A DNA stretch of 64,000 bases from Paludibacteraceae bacterium (GTDB lineage Bacteria; Bacteroidota; Bacteroidia; Bacteroidales; Paludibacteraceae). Shown in pieces: positions 26,105 to 35,700 of this stretch (the stretch's first letter is position 1; every line of letters begins with the position of its first letter). The stretch spans positions 1-64,000 of the forward strand of contig JAFUEI010000040.1 of the NCBI GenBank assembly GCA_017464025.1, read 5' to 3'. A model generated the notes under the pieces. It was not told the DNA's origin. It saw only the letters and a program-made list of their open reading frames with translations, and made no database searches. The position numbers and the translations under genes are program-made.

Positions 26105-27547
26105 TTACGGTTGTTCCTTTTGCTTTTCCTTCTGCTCGCTGCAGATGCCGCGCAGCAAACGCTCTATCAGGGTCTGCACCCCGCGCGGCTTGCAGGCGGC
26201 GTTGTTTACGATCACGGCAAAGCCGAGCAGCATACCATCGTCAAGCGTGATATAGCCGGCATAGCTCTTCACGCGGGAGGTAGTCCCGCTCTTGGCAGTC
26301 ACGCGGCCCTGCAGCTCCGTCTTGGCCAGAAAGCCCTGCAGGGTGCCGCTCTCGCCCGCCACCGGCAGGGAGCCTACGAAGGCATCCCGCTCGCGGCTGT
26401 GCAGCATGAAGCTGAGCAGTTGCACTAATGTCTGCGCACTCACGCCGTCGTTGGGCGACAAGCCGCAGCCGTCCATGATGAGACTATTGTGTATGTCCAC
26501 GCCGCGGTTGCGCCAGCAGTTGCGGAGCACGTCCACCGACCCTTGGATGGTACACGGAACGCCCATGCGGCTGCCTAAGTAGCGGAACAGCTGCTCCGCA
26601 TACAGGTTGTTGGAGTTCACGTTCAGCTCGCGCACAATCTCCGCCAGCGGCTCCGACCGGTGTTCATACAGCACGTGACGCTGCGGATAGAGGCTCTCGG
26701 TCAGGTAGTCGGCCTCACCCGTCACCGTGATGCCGCTCTCGCGCAACCGCTGTGTCAGGTGCTGCGCCAGCAGCAGCGGCGGATTGGGGATGTCGCCCTT
26801 CACGCCGAAGATGCCGTGGTTCGACGGGATACTGCCTACCAGGTAGCGCCGGTTGCTGTATGGAACGCCGTGCACGTAGGCACCGTCATAGGTGATGGTC
26901 GTGCAGCGGATATGGTTCTCATATTCCAGACCTTCTATATACGGCAGGGTCTTCACCACCTCCGCCACACTGCCTACGGCCGCACTACGCAGTTGGATAT
27001 TCAGCGTGTTGTCCAGATACGGCAGGGCGTATATGCCCGGCGCATAGTAGTTGCCTATGTCTTCCCACAGCCACTGCGGATTCAGCGCGTCCCCGTCGAA
27101 GAACGACGCGTCGGCCACCACCGACCCTTCTATCCGGCTGATGCCCGCACGCCGCAATGCCTGCACCCATTTGTAGAGGAACATCTGGTCTCCCACCTTC
27201 TGGCTGCCTAACGTCGGGTCCCCCGTTCCGCGGATATAGAGATTGCCGTGCAGCACACCCTCGCGCACCTCGCCGTCGGTCTCCACATATGTGGAGAAGC
27301 GGAAGGCGGAGCCTAACAGCTCAAGCGCCGTCGCGGAGGTCAGCAACTTCTGTGTCGAAGCTGGCGTAAGCAACTGGTCCGAATGCCAGTCGGCTATCAC
27401 CTCGCCCGTCTGCATGTTCTTTACGTAAACGCCGGTGCCGGCATATCGCAGGGCCGGCTGCGCCAGAAAGGTCTCCAGTGCCGTCGTCTGTGCCTGTGCC
27501 GCTATGCACAAGGCCAGACAGAGTATCAGTATTTGTCGTTTCATCAT
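26105..27547 (-). CDS. dacB: D-Ala-D-Ala carboxypeptidase/endopeptidase, PBP4 type
   Basis: A periplasmic peptidoglycan peptidase of family S13. The 480-residue precursor has a signal peptide (ILCLALCIAAQA). The three active-site motifs are STQK (in TPASTQKLLTSA), SNN (VNSNNLYAEQL) and KSGT (TAKSGTTSRVKSYAGYI), with the large class C insertion between the first two. All catalytic residues are present. Upstream, a degenerate minus-strand -7 (TAATTTCG) lies back to back with the cytidylate kinase-like promoter. Confidence 0.94.
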   Translation of the reverse strand: MMKRQILILCLALCIAAQAQTTALETFLAQPALRYAGTGVYVKNMQTGEVIADWHSDQLLTPASTQKLLTSATALELLGSAFRFSTYVETDGEVREGVLHGNLYIRGTGDPTLGSQKVGDQMFLYKWVQALRRAGISRIEGSVVADASFFDGDALNPQWLWEDIGNYYAPGIYALPYLDNTLNIQLRSAAVGSVAEVVKTLPYIEGLEYENHIRCTTITYDGAYVHGVPYSNRRYLVGSIPSNHGIFGVKGDIPNPPLLLAQHLTQRLRESGITVTGEADYLTESLYPQRHVLYEHRSEPLAEIVRELNVNSNNLYAEQLFRYLGSRMGVPCTIQGSVDVLRNCWRNRGVDIHNSLIMDGCGLSPNDGVSAQTLVQLLSFMLHSRERDAFVGSLPVAGESGTLQGFLAKTELQGRVTAKSGTTSRVKSYAGYITLDDGMLLGFAVIVNNAACKPRGVQTLIERLLRGICSEQKEKQKEQP

Positions 27548-27579
27548 TGTAAGAGCGTGCGAAATTACAATTTTTTTCT

Positions 27580-27587
27580 TACCTTTG
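27580..27587 (+). promoter_or_regulatory. Likely -7 element of the cytidylate kinase-like gene
   Basis: TACCTTTG preceded by a T-run, 26 bases before the start codon. I see no TTG at the usual distance. Confidence 0.5.
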
Positions 27588-27612
27588 CAAGCCCAAACAA
27601 ACCCACCGGCCT

Positions 27613-28173
27613 ATGATCATCACTATCGGACGACAACTGGCGGCAGGAGGCAGGGCGGCCGGACGGCGCGTGGCCGAACGGCTGGGGTTGCGCTACTACG
27701 ACAAAGAGCTCATCCTCGAGGCGGCACGACAGAGCGGCCTCTCCCCTGATATGTTCCTCCGTGCCGACGAGCAGCTCGGGCTGTTCACGCTGGCCCTGAA
27801 TACGGATACGCAAAAACTGTTCCAACTGCAGAGCGACACCATCCGCCGTCTGGCCGAGGCGGGCAACTGTCTCTTCGTGGGGCGCGCGGCCGACTATGTG
27901 TTGCGCGACCGCCACGACCTGCTCTCCGTCTTCCTCACGGCCGATACCGCCGACCGCATCATGCGCATCATGTCCGGCCAGCACCTCAGCGAACGAGAGG
28001 CGAGGCTCCTTGTCGAGCGGGCCGACCGCCGCCGCGCCGGGTTCTACAATTTCTACACCAACCGCCGCTGGGGCGATGCTTCCGGCTACGACCTCTGCCT
28101 CAACACCTCCCGCCTCGGCATCGACCGCACCGCCGACCTCATCGTCCAAACCGCCCGACTCTTTAACTCCTAA
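27613..28173 (+). CDS. Cytidylate kinase-like protein
   Basis: A 186-residue P-loop kinase-like protein of the cytidylate kinase-like family (Pfam Cytidylate_kin2 type). The N-terminus MIITIGRQLAAGGRAAGRRV holds an atypical phosphate loop without the GxxGxGK consensus. RYYDKELI follows, then NCLFVGRAADYVLRD and a basic ERADRRRAGFYNFYTNRRWGD segment like the LID region. This family often accompanies true cmk and its substrate is unproven. It is followed after 31 bases by the MATE gene. Confidence 0.85.
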   Translation: MIITIGRQLAAGGRAAGRRVAERLGLRYYDKELILEAARQSGLSPDMFLRADEQLGLFTLALNTDTQKLFQLQSDTIRRLAEAGNCLFVGRAADYVLRDRHDLLSVFLTADTADRIMRIMSGQHLSEREARLLVERADRRRAGFYNFYTNRRWGDASGYDLCLNTSRLGIDRTADLIVQTARLFNS

Positions 28174-28204
28174 CAATTTCGCTATTAACTATTAACTCCT
28201 CCCC

Positions 28205-29572
28205 ATGTCCTCCCCCCTCACCCTTGGCACCGAACCGATAGGCAAACTGCTCCGCCAGTACGCCTTGCCAGCCATCATCGCCATGACGGCCAGTTCGCTG
28301 TACAACATCGTGGACTCCGTCTTCATCGGCCACGGGGTGGGAGCACTCGCGCTCTCGGGACTGACGGTGGCCAAGCCCTTCATGGATATCTGCGCCGCCT
28401 TCGGCAGCCTCGTAGGCGTCGGAGCCAGCACGCTGGTGGCCATCAAGCTCGGACAGCGCGACTACGAGTCGGCCGGACGCGTGCTGGGCAATGTCATCGT
28501 GCTCAATATCCTGCTCAGCGCCGTCGTCACGGCTGTCGGACTCATCTGGCTCGACCCCATCCTGCGCCTCTTCGGCGCCAGCGACGACACGCTCAGGTAT
28601 GCACACGACTACATGGTGCCCATCCTCATCGGCAACGTGCTCACGCATATCTATTTCGGCCTGAACAACGTACTCCGCTCCTCCGGACACCCCAACAGCT
28701 CCATGATAGCCACCATCGTGGCCGTGGGGGCCAACATCATCCTCGACCCCGTCTTCATCTTCTGGCTCGATATGGGAGTCCGCGGAGCTGCGCTTGCCAC
28801 TATGATCTCACAGGCGATAGCCGTCATCTGGCAGTTCACCATCTTCTGCAACCCCGACGAACTGCTCCATTTCACGCGCCGCATGTGGAGGCTCGACCCG
28901 CGCATCGTGCTCGACTCATTAGCCATCGGTCTCTCCCCCTTCCTCATGAACCTCGCGCACAGCTTCGTCGTCATCATCCTCAACAACCAGCTCAAGGCCT
29001 ACGGCGGCGACATGGCCATCGCCTCCTATGGCGTCATCAACCGCGTGACCTTCGTCTTCGCCATGATTGTCATGGGGCTCAACCAGGGCATGCAGCCTAT
29101 CGCCGGTTACAACTTCGGCGCCCGCAAATACGACCGCATGCTCCGTGTCTTCCGCCTCACCGCCCTCTGGGCGACAGGAGTCACCACGCTCGTCTTCCTG
29201 CTTGCGGAAATCTGTCCGCAACTCCTTGTCGAGGTCTTCACCCACGAGCCCGACCTCATCCGTATGTCGGTGCCCGCCATGCGCATCGTCCTCTGCGTGT
29301 TCTTCTGCACCGGCTTCCAGATGGTCACCGGCAACTTCTTCACCTCCATCGGTATGCCCGGCAAGGCCATCTTCCTCAGTCTCACGCGCCAGGTGCTCTA
29401 CCTCATCCCCCTTGCCCTGCTCCTGCCCGGACTCTTCACCTTCTACGGGTTCAGCGGTCTCAACGGCGTATGGGCCAGCCTGCCTGCTGCCGATATGCTC
29501 TCCGCACTCACGGCTGCAGCCATGCTCATCTGGCAGATACGTTCCTTCCGTAGCCGCCTCAAAGCCGGGTGA
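28205..29572 (+). CDS. MATE-family efflux transporter
   Basis: A cation-coupled multidrug or metabolite exporter. The 455-residue protein has twelve hydrophobic helices in two pseudo-symmetric halves. It opens with IGKLLRQYALPAIIAMTASSLYNIVDSVFIG, of which the ALPAI and DSVFIG segments are typical, and the second half has GLNQGMQPIAGYNFGARKYDR. The substrate is unknown. The gene is convergent with dgt, leaving only 15 bases between stops. Confidence 0.94.
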   Translation: MSSPLTLGTEPIGKLLRQYALPAIIAMTASSLYNIVDSVFIGHGVGALALSGLTVAKPFMDICAAFGSLVGVGASTLVAIKLGQRDYESAGRVLGNVIVLNILLSAVVTAVGLIWLDPILRLFGASDDTLRYAHDYMVPILIGNVLTHIYFGLNNVLRSSGHPNSSMIATIVAVGANIILDPVFIFWLDMGVRGAALATMISQAIAVIWQFTIFCNPDELLHFTRRMWRLDPRIVLDSLAIGLSPFLMNLAHSFVVIILNNQLKAYGGDMAIASYGVINRVTFVFAMIVMGLNQGMQPIAGYNFGARKYDRMLRVFRLTALWATGVTTLVFLLAEICPQLLVEVFTHEPDLIRMSVPAMRIVLCVFFCTGFQMVTGNFFTSIGMPGKAIFLSLTRQVLYLIPLALLLPGLFTFYGFSGLNGVWASLPAADMLSALTAAAMLIWQIRSFRSRLKAG

Positions 29573-29587
29573 TGTCCGCCCTTCGCG

Positions 29588-30871
29588 TCACACCATCGGT
29601 AGCGATATGCCTGTGATTTTCTGATAGAGGTCCAGCGCATACACGTCGGTCATGCCCGATATGTAGTCTAAGATGGCCAATGTCCGACCGTACACCGTCT
29701 CCGCCGACGTGTCATACTGCTGCGGGATGCGTTGCAGCAACTGCTGCGAATAGGTCTTTTCCGGATGCAGCACCGCCTGCATCAGTTCCTCCATCAGCAT
29801 ATAGATGATTTTGTAGCCCGCCAGCTCCACATCAAGCACCTCCTGCGAGCGGTAGATGCGCTCCACCGCCACCTTTGAGCACGCCGCATACGCCTCTTTG
29901 ATGCGCGGCACGGTGTGCTTGATGAGCGAACCCGAAAAGTTCCCTTCCAGAATAGCCTCCTGCTGCTCCGCAAAAACCTGCGTGCAGGCGTCTATCAGTT
30001 CCCCTATCACGCAGCTCCTCAGATACGCTATCTGCTCGTTCGTGTCGTCCACCATCTGCATCACTGACGTGATGTGCCCGATTCGCTCCGGCGGGAAGAA
30101 GTTCAGCAGCAACGCCTTGGTCTCTTCGGTGGACAATATCCGCAGCTTGTGGGCGTCTTCCATATCCATTATCTCGTAGCAGATGTCGTCCGCCGCTTCC
30201 ACTAACCACACCAACGGATACCGCACGCCTTCGGGGATGCCTAACCTCGTGCGGATCTGCTCCCAGTTCCCGCGGTCGGCATCGAAGAAACCGAACTTCT
30301 TCTTCCCCTTGGGGCTGTCGATGGCTGCAAATGGATATTTCACGATGGAGGCCACCGTCGGATATGTCAGCACGAAGCCGCCCTGACGACGGCCCCTATA
30401 TTGGTGCGTCAATATGCGGAACGCGTTGGCGTTGCCCTCGAAGCAAATGCAGTCAGCCCATTCCGCTGCTGTCATCTCGCCCTCCAGCTCCCGTCCCTTC
30501 CCTTCCGAAAACCACGTCTGGATGGCACGCTCGCCCGAATGCCCAAAAGGCGGATTGCCCATGTCGTGCGCCAGGCAGGCCGCCGACACGATGTCCCCCA
30601 AGCCTGACGGTACACCGCCTGTTCCGCCCGCGTTGTTCCCCAGCGAACGCCCTACGCAGCTCACTTCCAGCGAGTGCGTCAGGCGGTTGTGGACGAATAC
30701 GCTCCCCGGCAGGGGAAACACCTGCGTCTTGTTCTGCAGACGCCGGAAGGGGGCCGAGAACACCAGACGGTCATAGTCCCGCTGAAACTCGTTGCGCCGT
30801 TCCTGCCCGTCGGCGCGGTGGTAGCGCTCCAGCCCGAAGCGCATGGTGGTGATGAGTTGCTCCCAGTTCAT
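29588..30871 (-). CDS. dgt: dGTP triphosphohydrolase
   Basis: Hydrolyses dGTP to deoxyguanosine and triphosphate. The 427-residue HD-domain protein has FRRLQNKTQVFPLPG, HNRLTHSLEVSCVGRSL, ACLAHDMGNPPFGHSGE (the metal-binding HD) and AADDICYEIMDMEDAH. These are the hallmarks of the Dgt family rather than the shorter YwfO type at 14.9 kb. A repeat-rich leader precedes it. Confidence 0.94.
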   Translation of the reverse strand: MNWEQLITTMRFGLERYHRADGQERRNEFQRDYDRLVFSAPFRRLQNKTQVFPLPGSVFVHNRLTHSLEVSCVGRSLGNNAGGTGGVPSGLGDIVSAACLAHDMGNPPFGHSGERAIQTWFSEGKGRELEGEMTAAEWADCICFEGNANAFRILTHQYRGRRQGGFVLTYPTVASIVKYPFAAIDSPKGKKKFGFFDADRGNWEQIRTRLGIPEGVRYPLVWLVEAADDICYEIMDMEDAHKLRILSTEETKALLLNFFPPERIGHITSVMQMVDDTNEQIAYLRSCVIGELIDACTQVFAEQQEAILEGNFSGSLIKHTVPRIKEAYAACSKVAVERIYRSQEVLDVELAGYKIIYMLMEELMQAVLHPEKTYSQQLLQRIPQQYDTSAETVYGRTLAILDYISGMTDVYALDLYQKITGISLPMV

Positions 30872-30881
30872 ATCATAAAAC

Positions 30882-30983
30882 TTCTCTATACGTTATACAT
30901 TCTCTACACGTTATACATTCTCCATATATGTCAAATCCCCGTCTCTATACGTCAGATTCCCCTCTCTATATGTCTTATTCCCG
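30882..30983. repeat. Tandem repeat in the dgt leader
   Basis: Two consecutive 18-bp units of TTCTCTAYACGTTATACA (30882-30899, 30900-30917) are followed by three more diverged units of about 19-22 bp built on CTCTATAYGTC and a run of Cs. It lies between the dgt start and its promoter, so it would be transcribed in the leader. Confidence 0.8.
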
Positions 30984-30993
30984 TTTGGTGGTG

Positions 30994-31024
30994 CAAAGAT
31001 ACAAAAACAACTGACACCACCCAA
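30994..31024 (-). promoter_or_regulatory. Promoter of dgt
   Basis: On the minus strand TTG (31024-31022), 20 bases, TATCTTTG (31001-30994), giving a leader of about 115 bases that contains the tandem repeat. Confidence 0.75.
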
Positions 31025-31047
31025 CCCCCACCCCGTTTTTCCACAAA

Positions 31048-31093
31048 TCAACCACGGCTTTGCCGACCGTTCCGAGCAAAGCGGGGATAAGAA
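31048..31093. repeat. 46-bp direct repeat, left copy
   Basis: Differs at one base from the copy at 32494-32539. It contains an internal inverted repeat GCTTTGC/GCAAAGC. Similarity continues weakly into the CCCCCAATTCCCCAT segment after it. The pair brackets the ATPase gene and its promoter. Confidence 0.9.
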
Positions 31094-31123
31094 ATCAACA
31101 ACTCCCCCAATTCCCCATCACAG

Positions 31124-31154
31124 TTGGATATTTGAAACTTTTACCTTACCTTTG
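31124..31154 (+). promoter_or_regulatory. Promoter of the AAA ATPase gene
   Basis: TTG (31124-31126), 20 bases, TACCTTTG (31147-31154). The leader then carries ATTGAGTAATTTT twice (31181-31193 and 31203-31215), 22 bases apart, just before the start codon. Confidence 0.75.
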
Positions 31155-31222
31155 CAGCGGGAATACAAACAACTCAGCAGATTGAGTAATTTTACTAACC
31201 GCATTGAGTAATTTTTGCAAGC

Positions 31223-32410
31223 ATGCTACAACGTTCTTATTTTGACACCATTACACGGCGTATTAATGAGCCGAGAAAGTTCATTCAGATTATTGAAGGG
31301 CCGCGACAAGTGGGCAAATCAACGCTTATCAAGCAAGTACTGAAAAACATCTCCTCTCCGTGGTTGCACTTCGCGGCGGACAATGTGCCAGCTACGCGCA
31401 GCGCATGGATAAGTGATTGCTGGACTACTGCACGCAACAAACTTCAGATGGAGCATCTCACGGAACTACTGCTTGTGATTGACGAGGTGCAGAAACTCAA
31501 GAACTGGGGTGAGGTGGTTAAAAAGGAATGGGACGACGACACTTTCAATGATATACCGCTGAAGGTGGTGCTGCTTGGTTCATCGCGTGTCAGATTGGAA
31601 AAAGGATTGAGCGAGAGCCTGAAAGGGCGCTTTGAAACTATCAAGATGCCTAACTGGTCGCTTCGGGAGATGCAGGAAGCATTTGGAATGACCACTGACG
31701 AGTATATCTATTTTGGCGGTTACCCGGGGGCGGCAGACCTGCGGTACGATTTCGACAGATGGCAGGAATATATCAGCAGCTCGATTGTTGATGCCACCAT
31801 TAACAACGACATCCTTGTGGATACTGTAATCACCAAGCCCGCATTGCTGCGTCAGACATTTGAGCTCAGCAGTGCCTACTCCGGACAGCAGGTGTCGCTC
31901 ACAAAGATGCTCGGTCAATTGCAGGATGCAGGCAACACGACCACGCTGACTAACTACTTGGAGTTGCTCAATCAGTGCGGCATGGTGTGCGGACTGAGTA
32001 AATACGCTGTGGATAAAGCACGAAGGCGCAAGTCGGTGCCCAAATATCAGGTCTATAACAATGCCTTGATGAGTCTGTATTGTGAACACGATTTTGCCGC
32101 GGCAAAGGCTGACCGCAAACTATGGGGACGATTGTATGAATCGGCAGTAGGGGCGCATATACTCAACTGTGCATACACAGGCAGGTTCAAAGTCTATTAC
32201 TGGCGTGACGGCAATGCCGAGGTTGACTTCGTGCTGGTCAAAGACTCTATCGTAGTGGCTGTCGAAGTGAAAAGCAATCACGACAAAGACACTGCCGGTC
32301 TGCACAAGTTTCAAGATTTGTTCCATCCTCACCGTTCCGTTATTGTAGGCGACGAAGGGATAACTATCGAATCGTTTTTCGGGTCCGATCTGAAAGAACT
32401 GTTCCTCTAA
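31223..32410 (+). CDS. AAA-family ATPase with DUF4143 domain
   Basis: A 395-residue protein of the AAA_14/DUF4143 type, common and often multi-copy in Bacteroidales, with unknown role. Walker A is GPRQVGKSTL (near 27-36) and Walker B is LLVIDEVQKL (near 81-90). DUF4143 occupies about 200-395 and ends in a nuclease-like fold segment (WRDGNAEVDFVLVKDS, VAVEVKSN) with the D, E-x-K pattern seen in PD-(D/E)XK-like domains. Composition is more AT-rich than its neighbours. It lies between 46-bp direct repeats, suggesting insertion or duplication as a cassette. Confidence 0.88.
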   Translation: MLQRSYFDTITRRINEPRKFIQIIEGPRQVGKSTLIKQVLKNISSPWLHFAADNVPATRSAWISDCWTTARNKLQMEHLTELLLVIDEVQKLKNWGEVVKKEWDDDTFNDIPLKVVLLGSSRVRLEKGLSESLKGRFETIKMPNWSLREMQEAFGMTTDEYIYFGGYPGAADLRYDFDRWQEYISSSIVDATINNDILVDTVITKPALLRQTFELSSAYSGQQVSLTKMLGQLQDAGNTTTLTNYLELLNQCGMVCGLSKYAVDKARRRKSVPKYQVYNNALMSLYCEHDFAAAKADRKLWGRLYESAVGAHILNCAYTGRFKVYYWRDGNAEVDFVLVKDSIVVAVEVKSNHDKDTAGLHKFQDLFHPHRSVIVGDEGITIESFFGSDLKELFL

Positions 32411-32493
32411 AGAACACTCCTAAACTTTTATAGTAGATACGTAGAGACGTGCCAACGCCACGCCTCTTATATGCAATTCCCAAAATCAACAAT

Positions 32494-32539
32494 TCAACCA
32501 CGGCTTTGCCGACCGTTCCGAGCAAAGCGAGGATAAGAA
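32494..32539. repeat. 46-bp direct repeat, right copy
   Basis: Matches 31048-31093 except for one G/A difference. Start-to-start distance is 1,446 bp. Confidence 0.9.
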
Positions 32540-32555
32540 TCCCCCCCTAATTCCT

Positions 32556-32608
32556 CATTTTGTAACAAAAAGACAACCGCGCACCTGCATTTTGTAATAA
32601 AAAGACAA
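32556..32608. repeat. 21-bp direct repeat upstream of the BspA-like promoter
   Basis: CATTTTGTAAYAAAAAGACAA occurs at 32556-32576 and 32588-32608, one mismatch, 32 bases apart (three helical turns). The second copy abuts the -33 region, so the pair could be activator sites. Confidence 0.8.
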
Positions 32609-32637
32609 TTGTTGTATTAAAATTTGCCGTACTTTTG
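32609..32637 (+). promoter_or_regulatory. Promoter of the BspA-like gene
   Basis: TTG at 32609-32611 and TACTTTTG at 32630-32637, spacer 18 bases, about 90 bases before the start codon. Confidence 0.65.
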
Positions 32638-32728
32638 CATTGTGAAACAGACCGTTCCGCCGACAGGCGGCAACATCCTCACGCAGCAACCTGACAACCG
32701 ACAATATCAACCCCCTAAAACAACGAAT

Positions 32729-35700
32729 ATGAAAAGGTTCTTTACCCTTCTTGTCTGCGGGCTGACAGCCCTGATGACGACCAATGTATTCGCCATTTCC
32801 TCTGGCACCTATGCCGGCACGTTCAACGGCGGCGAGTACGTGATTACCATCTACGGTTCGGGCCGTGCTTACCTCAGTATCACCACTCATGGCAAGCAGA
32901 TGCCTGACTTCGGAGACATCAATTCGATTACCCGCGCTCCGTGGGTGGAGTGGGAGCAGCTGTTTGGCGGTACCGATGAACAGGCGATTGTCTCTATCGT
33001 AACCGACGCACCCAACATCGGTGACCGAGCTTTTGTCGGTATGAAAAAAGTGCGTGAACTGCAGGCTGATAACTGCAAGAAAGTAGGACAGTATGCTTTC
33101 AACGACTGCTTCGAACCCGGTATCACTATTAACCTCCCCAAGGTGGAAGAAGCCTCTATCCGTGCTTTCTACGGCTGCAATGCCGGTGTCATTGTACTGC
33201 CTAAACTGAAAGTGGTGCCCTACGAATGTTTCCTCGGCTGTCCTGCTCTCAAGCAGGTGGACTTCGGTGAGGACCTGACCGAGATACAGGGCTGGGCGTT
33301 CGGCTGCTGCCCCATGATGTGGATTGACGATGAGCCCAACATCTTCCTCCACGGCACCAAAGCCCCAAAACTCGCACGCGGCTACTACAACCCTTCGAAC
33401 ACCATTCTCGTCGGATTCAATGTGCCCCAACTCACCGAAATCACCTATCCATGGTATTTCGGCACGTGCTACGACAACGACAACCTGCGCGACAAGAAAC
33501 TCTATCCATACGTAACTTCGGTGGCGAAGAAGAAAAACTGCTCACTCTTCTACCCCCAGCCTGACGGCTACAACTTCGAGGGAAAACCCGTCATCGTTGT
33601 TCCCAAGGGCTATAATGAGGCTGACTATTCCACTTGGAACAACCTCATGAAAGCATGGAAAGACGATGTGGACTTCGTAGAAGGCGGACGCGTGGAAACA
33701 GGCGACAACGCTGCCGACAACCAGCAGACTTGGCGCAACCAATACATCGGCTGGTGGCACAGAGGAGCTGTGGGAGCCAACACCGACCTGCATATCTGCA
33801 CCTACGGCTGGAAGCTCAAGGATTATATCTCTGAGCAGCAGGCAGCCGATTTCACGGATAAGACGGCGGAAGGAGACTATGACCCGACTAAAATCAAGCT
33901 GACATTGCACGACAATCTGTCATCATCGATGATTGCCTTGCGCAAGAAGCAGGCGGCATCGGGCATGCCGTGGATGGATGCCATGACGACAGCCAATGTG
34001 CTCAGCCTGCACGTCAAGACCCCGCGTATCATCCCCCTTATGTTCGGTCCTGCGCTCAACTGCCTTGAGAAGGCCGAGTTTGAAGGCGTAACCGAAATCG
34101 GCGCCGGTGCCTTTGCGTTCTCCGGACTGCCCAATAACATCGACCTCAGCCGGGTGACGGAGATAGGCGATTTCGCTTTCAAACTCAATAATTTCCTCAA
34201 AGAGGTTACGCTGACCAATATAGAAGAGATGGGCCATAGGGCTTTCTGGGATTCTCCCTTCCTTACGAAAGCGGTTATCGGCGATTATCTGACCACCATT
34301 CCTTATGGTGCTTTTAGCAAATGTTCAGGGTTGAAAGAAGTCTATGTAGGAAAGAAAGTTTCACAAATCGATTCTTACGCCTTTGCCGCAACCGGTCTTG
34401 ATTCCAACAACAGCGAATATGGCCTGTTTATGTCCGCCAAAGCGCCGCAGTTGGAAACTAATGTTTTCAACACGCTCTCATTAAGCAAAGTCTATCTCCA
34501 CTATCCGGGCGGCGAGTATGCCTCCTACGATGCCGACGGCAGCGAATGGCGCAAGATGAACCGTGTGAGCGACATTGCGTTCCCCATCGAGGGTAACGGC
34601 TGGACGCTTACAGCGGACGGCATACTCACCCTCTCGAAGAACATCACCGTGGGCAGTGCTGCCAACCAGCCATGGGGGAAATACCGCAGGTATATCACAG
34701 AAATCTGGACAACAAACGCTGTGACGGAGATTGACGATTATGCATTCTATTCCACCGCAGAGCAAAGCAGGTTGAAACGCGTATATCTCGGCAAATCCGT
34801 AAAGCGGATTGGCAAGTTTGCTTTTGCCGGAAATGATGAACTTCAAGCAATCCGCACGATTGATTATGACAAATATGACAGCGACAACAAAATGCTTTAT
34901 AATGAATATGATAATCATCACGGATATCAGATATACAATTTTATATATCTCTCAACAGTGGAGACTATCGGAGAAAGAGCATTCCAAGATTGTAAGGAAT
35001 TTACTATAATTCTCTTAGGTGAGAAATTGCAGTCAATAGGCGATTATATTATCAAAGGAACACAAGTAGGGTATGTAGCTTCCTATAACGCGACTCCGCT
35101 GCCTATTAACAAATACACTTTCGCAGGAGTACTTGACAGCAATGGCAATGAACGGAAACTGAAAGATATTGACCTCTGGGTGCGCAATGATGATTTCTCG
35201 GCTACACTCGCCTATCTCACCACCCAATATTGGGAAGATTTTCACCAAGAGATGGAAGGTCTTGAGGTATGGTATAATGAAGGAACCAATGATGGCAACT
35301 TCGTGCTCACCTCCGACAGCGTGATGCATATCTGGCCTGCCGAAGGGCAGACGCAGATTCTGCCACACGGCACGTGGAACCGCGATGCCATCGCTTGGGA
35401 TAGCCGCACCGTTACGACCAACCAGTTCGGATCGAACAACAAGGTGGCCGACAAAGTCAAGAAAGTGGTCTTCACCGGCAATATCACCGAGATTGGCGGT
35501 GCCTGCTGCTTCCTGCCCAACCTCACCGAGGTGGAGATGCCCGAGACGGTGAAGCGTCTGCGCGGCACCTTCTACGGCTGCGAGAACCTCGAGGAAATCA
35601 GCCTGCCCTCGGTGGAAGACCTCGGCGGTGCGTACGGCATAACCCTCTCCTCCTCCGTGCTCCAGTTCGACAAACAGACCCACGGTGTTGACCTCTTCAA

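Larger units (their letters stand above)
30872..31222. other. Divergent intergenic region, dgt and ATPase genes
   Basis: No ORF. It holds the tandem repeat of the dgt leader, the dgt promoter, a long direct repeat copy at 31048-31093, the ATPase promoter at 31124-31154 and a 13-bp direct repeat before the ATPase start. Confidence 0.7.
32411..32728. other. Intergenic region before the BspA-like gene
   Basis: No ORF. An imperfect stem AGAGACGTG/CACGCCTCT near 32441-32468 may end the ATPase transcript. The right copy of the 46-bp repeat, a 21-bp direct repeat and the BspA-like promoter follow. Confidence 0.65.

Noticed and set aside
31033..31045. TTTTTCCACAAA as a DnaA box and possible origin
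   Set aside because: Only one such word, with no cluster and no dnaA, gyrB or recF genes in the neighbourhood.
31223..32539. Insertion sequence around the ATPase
   Set aside because: No transposase, no terminal inverted repeats; the flanking repeats are direct and 46 bp, far longer than IS target duplications. Kept as a possible cassette instead.
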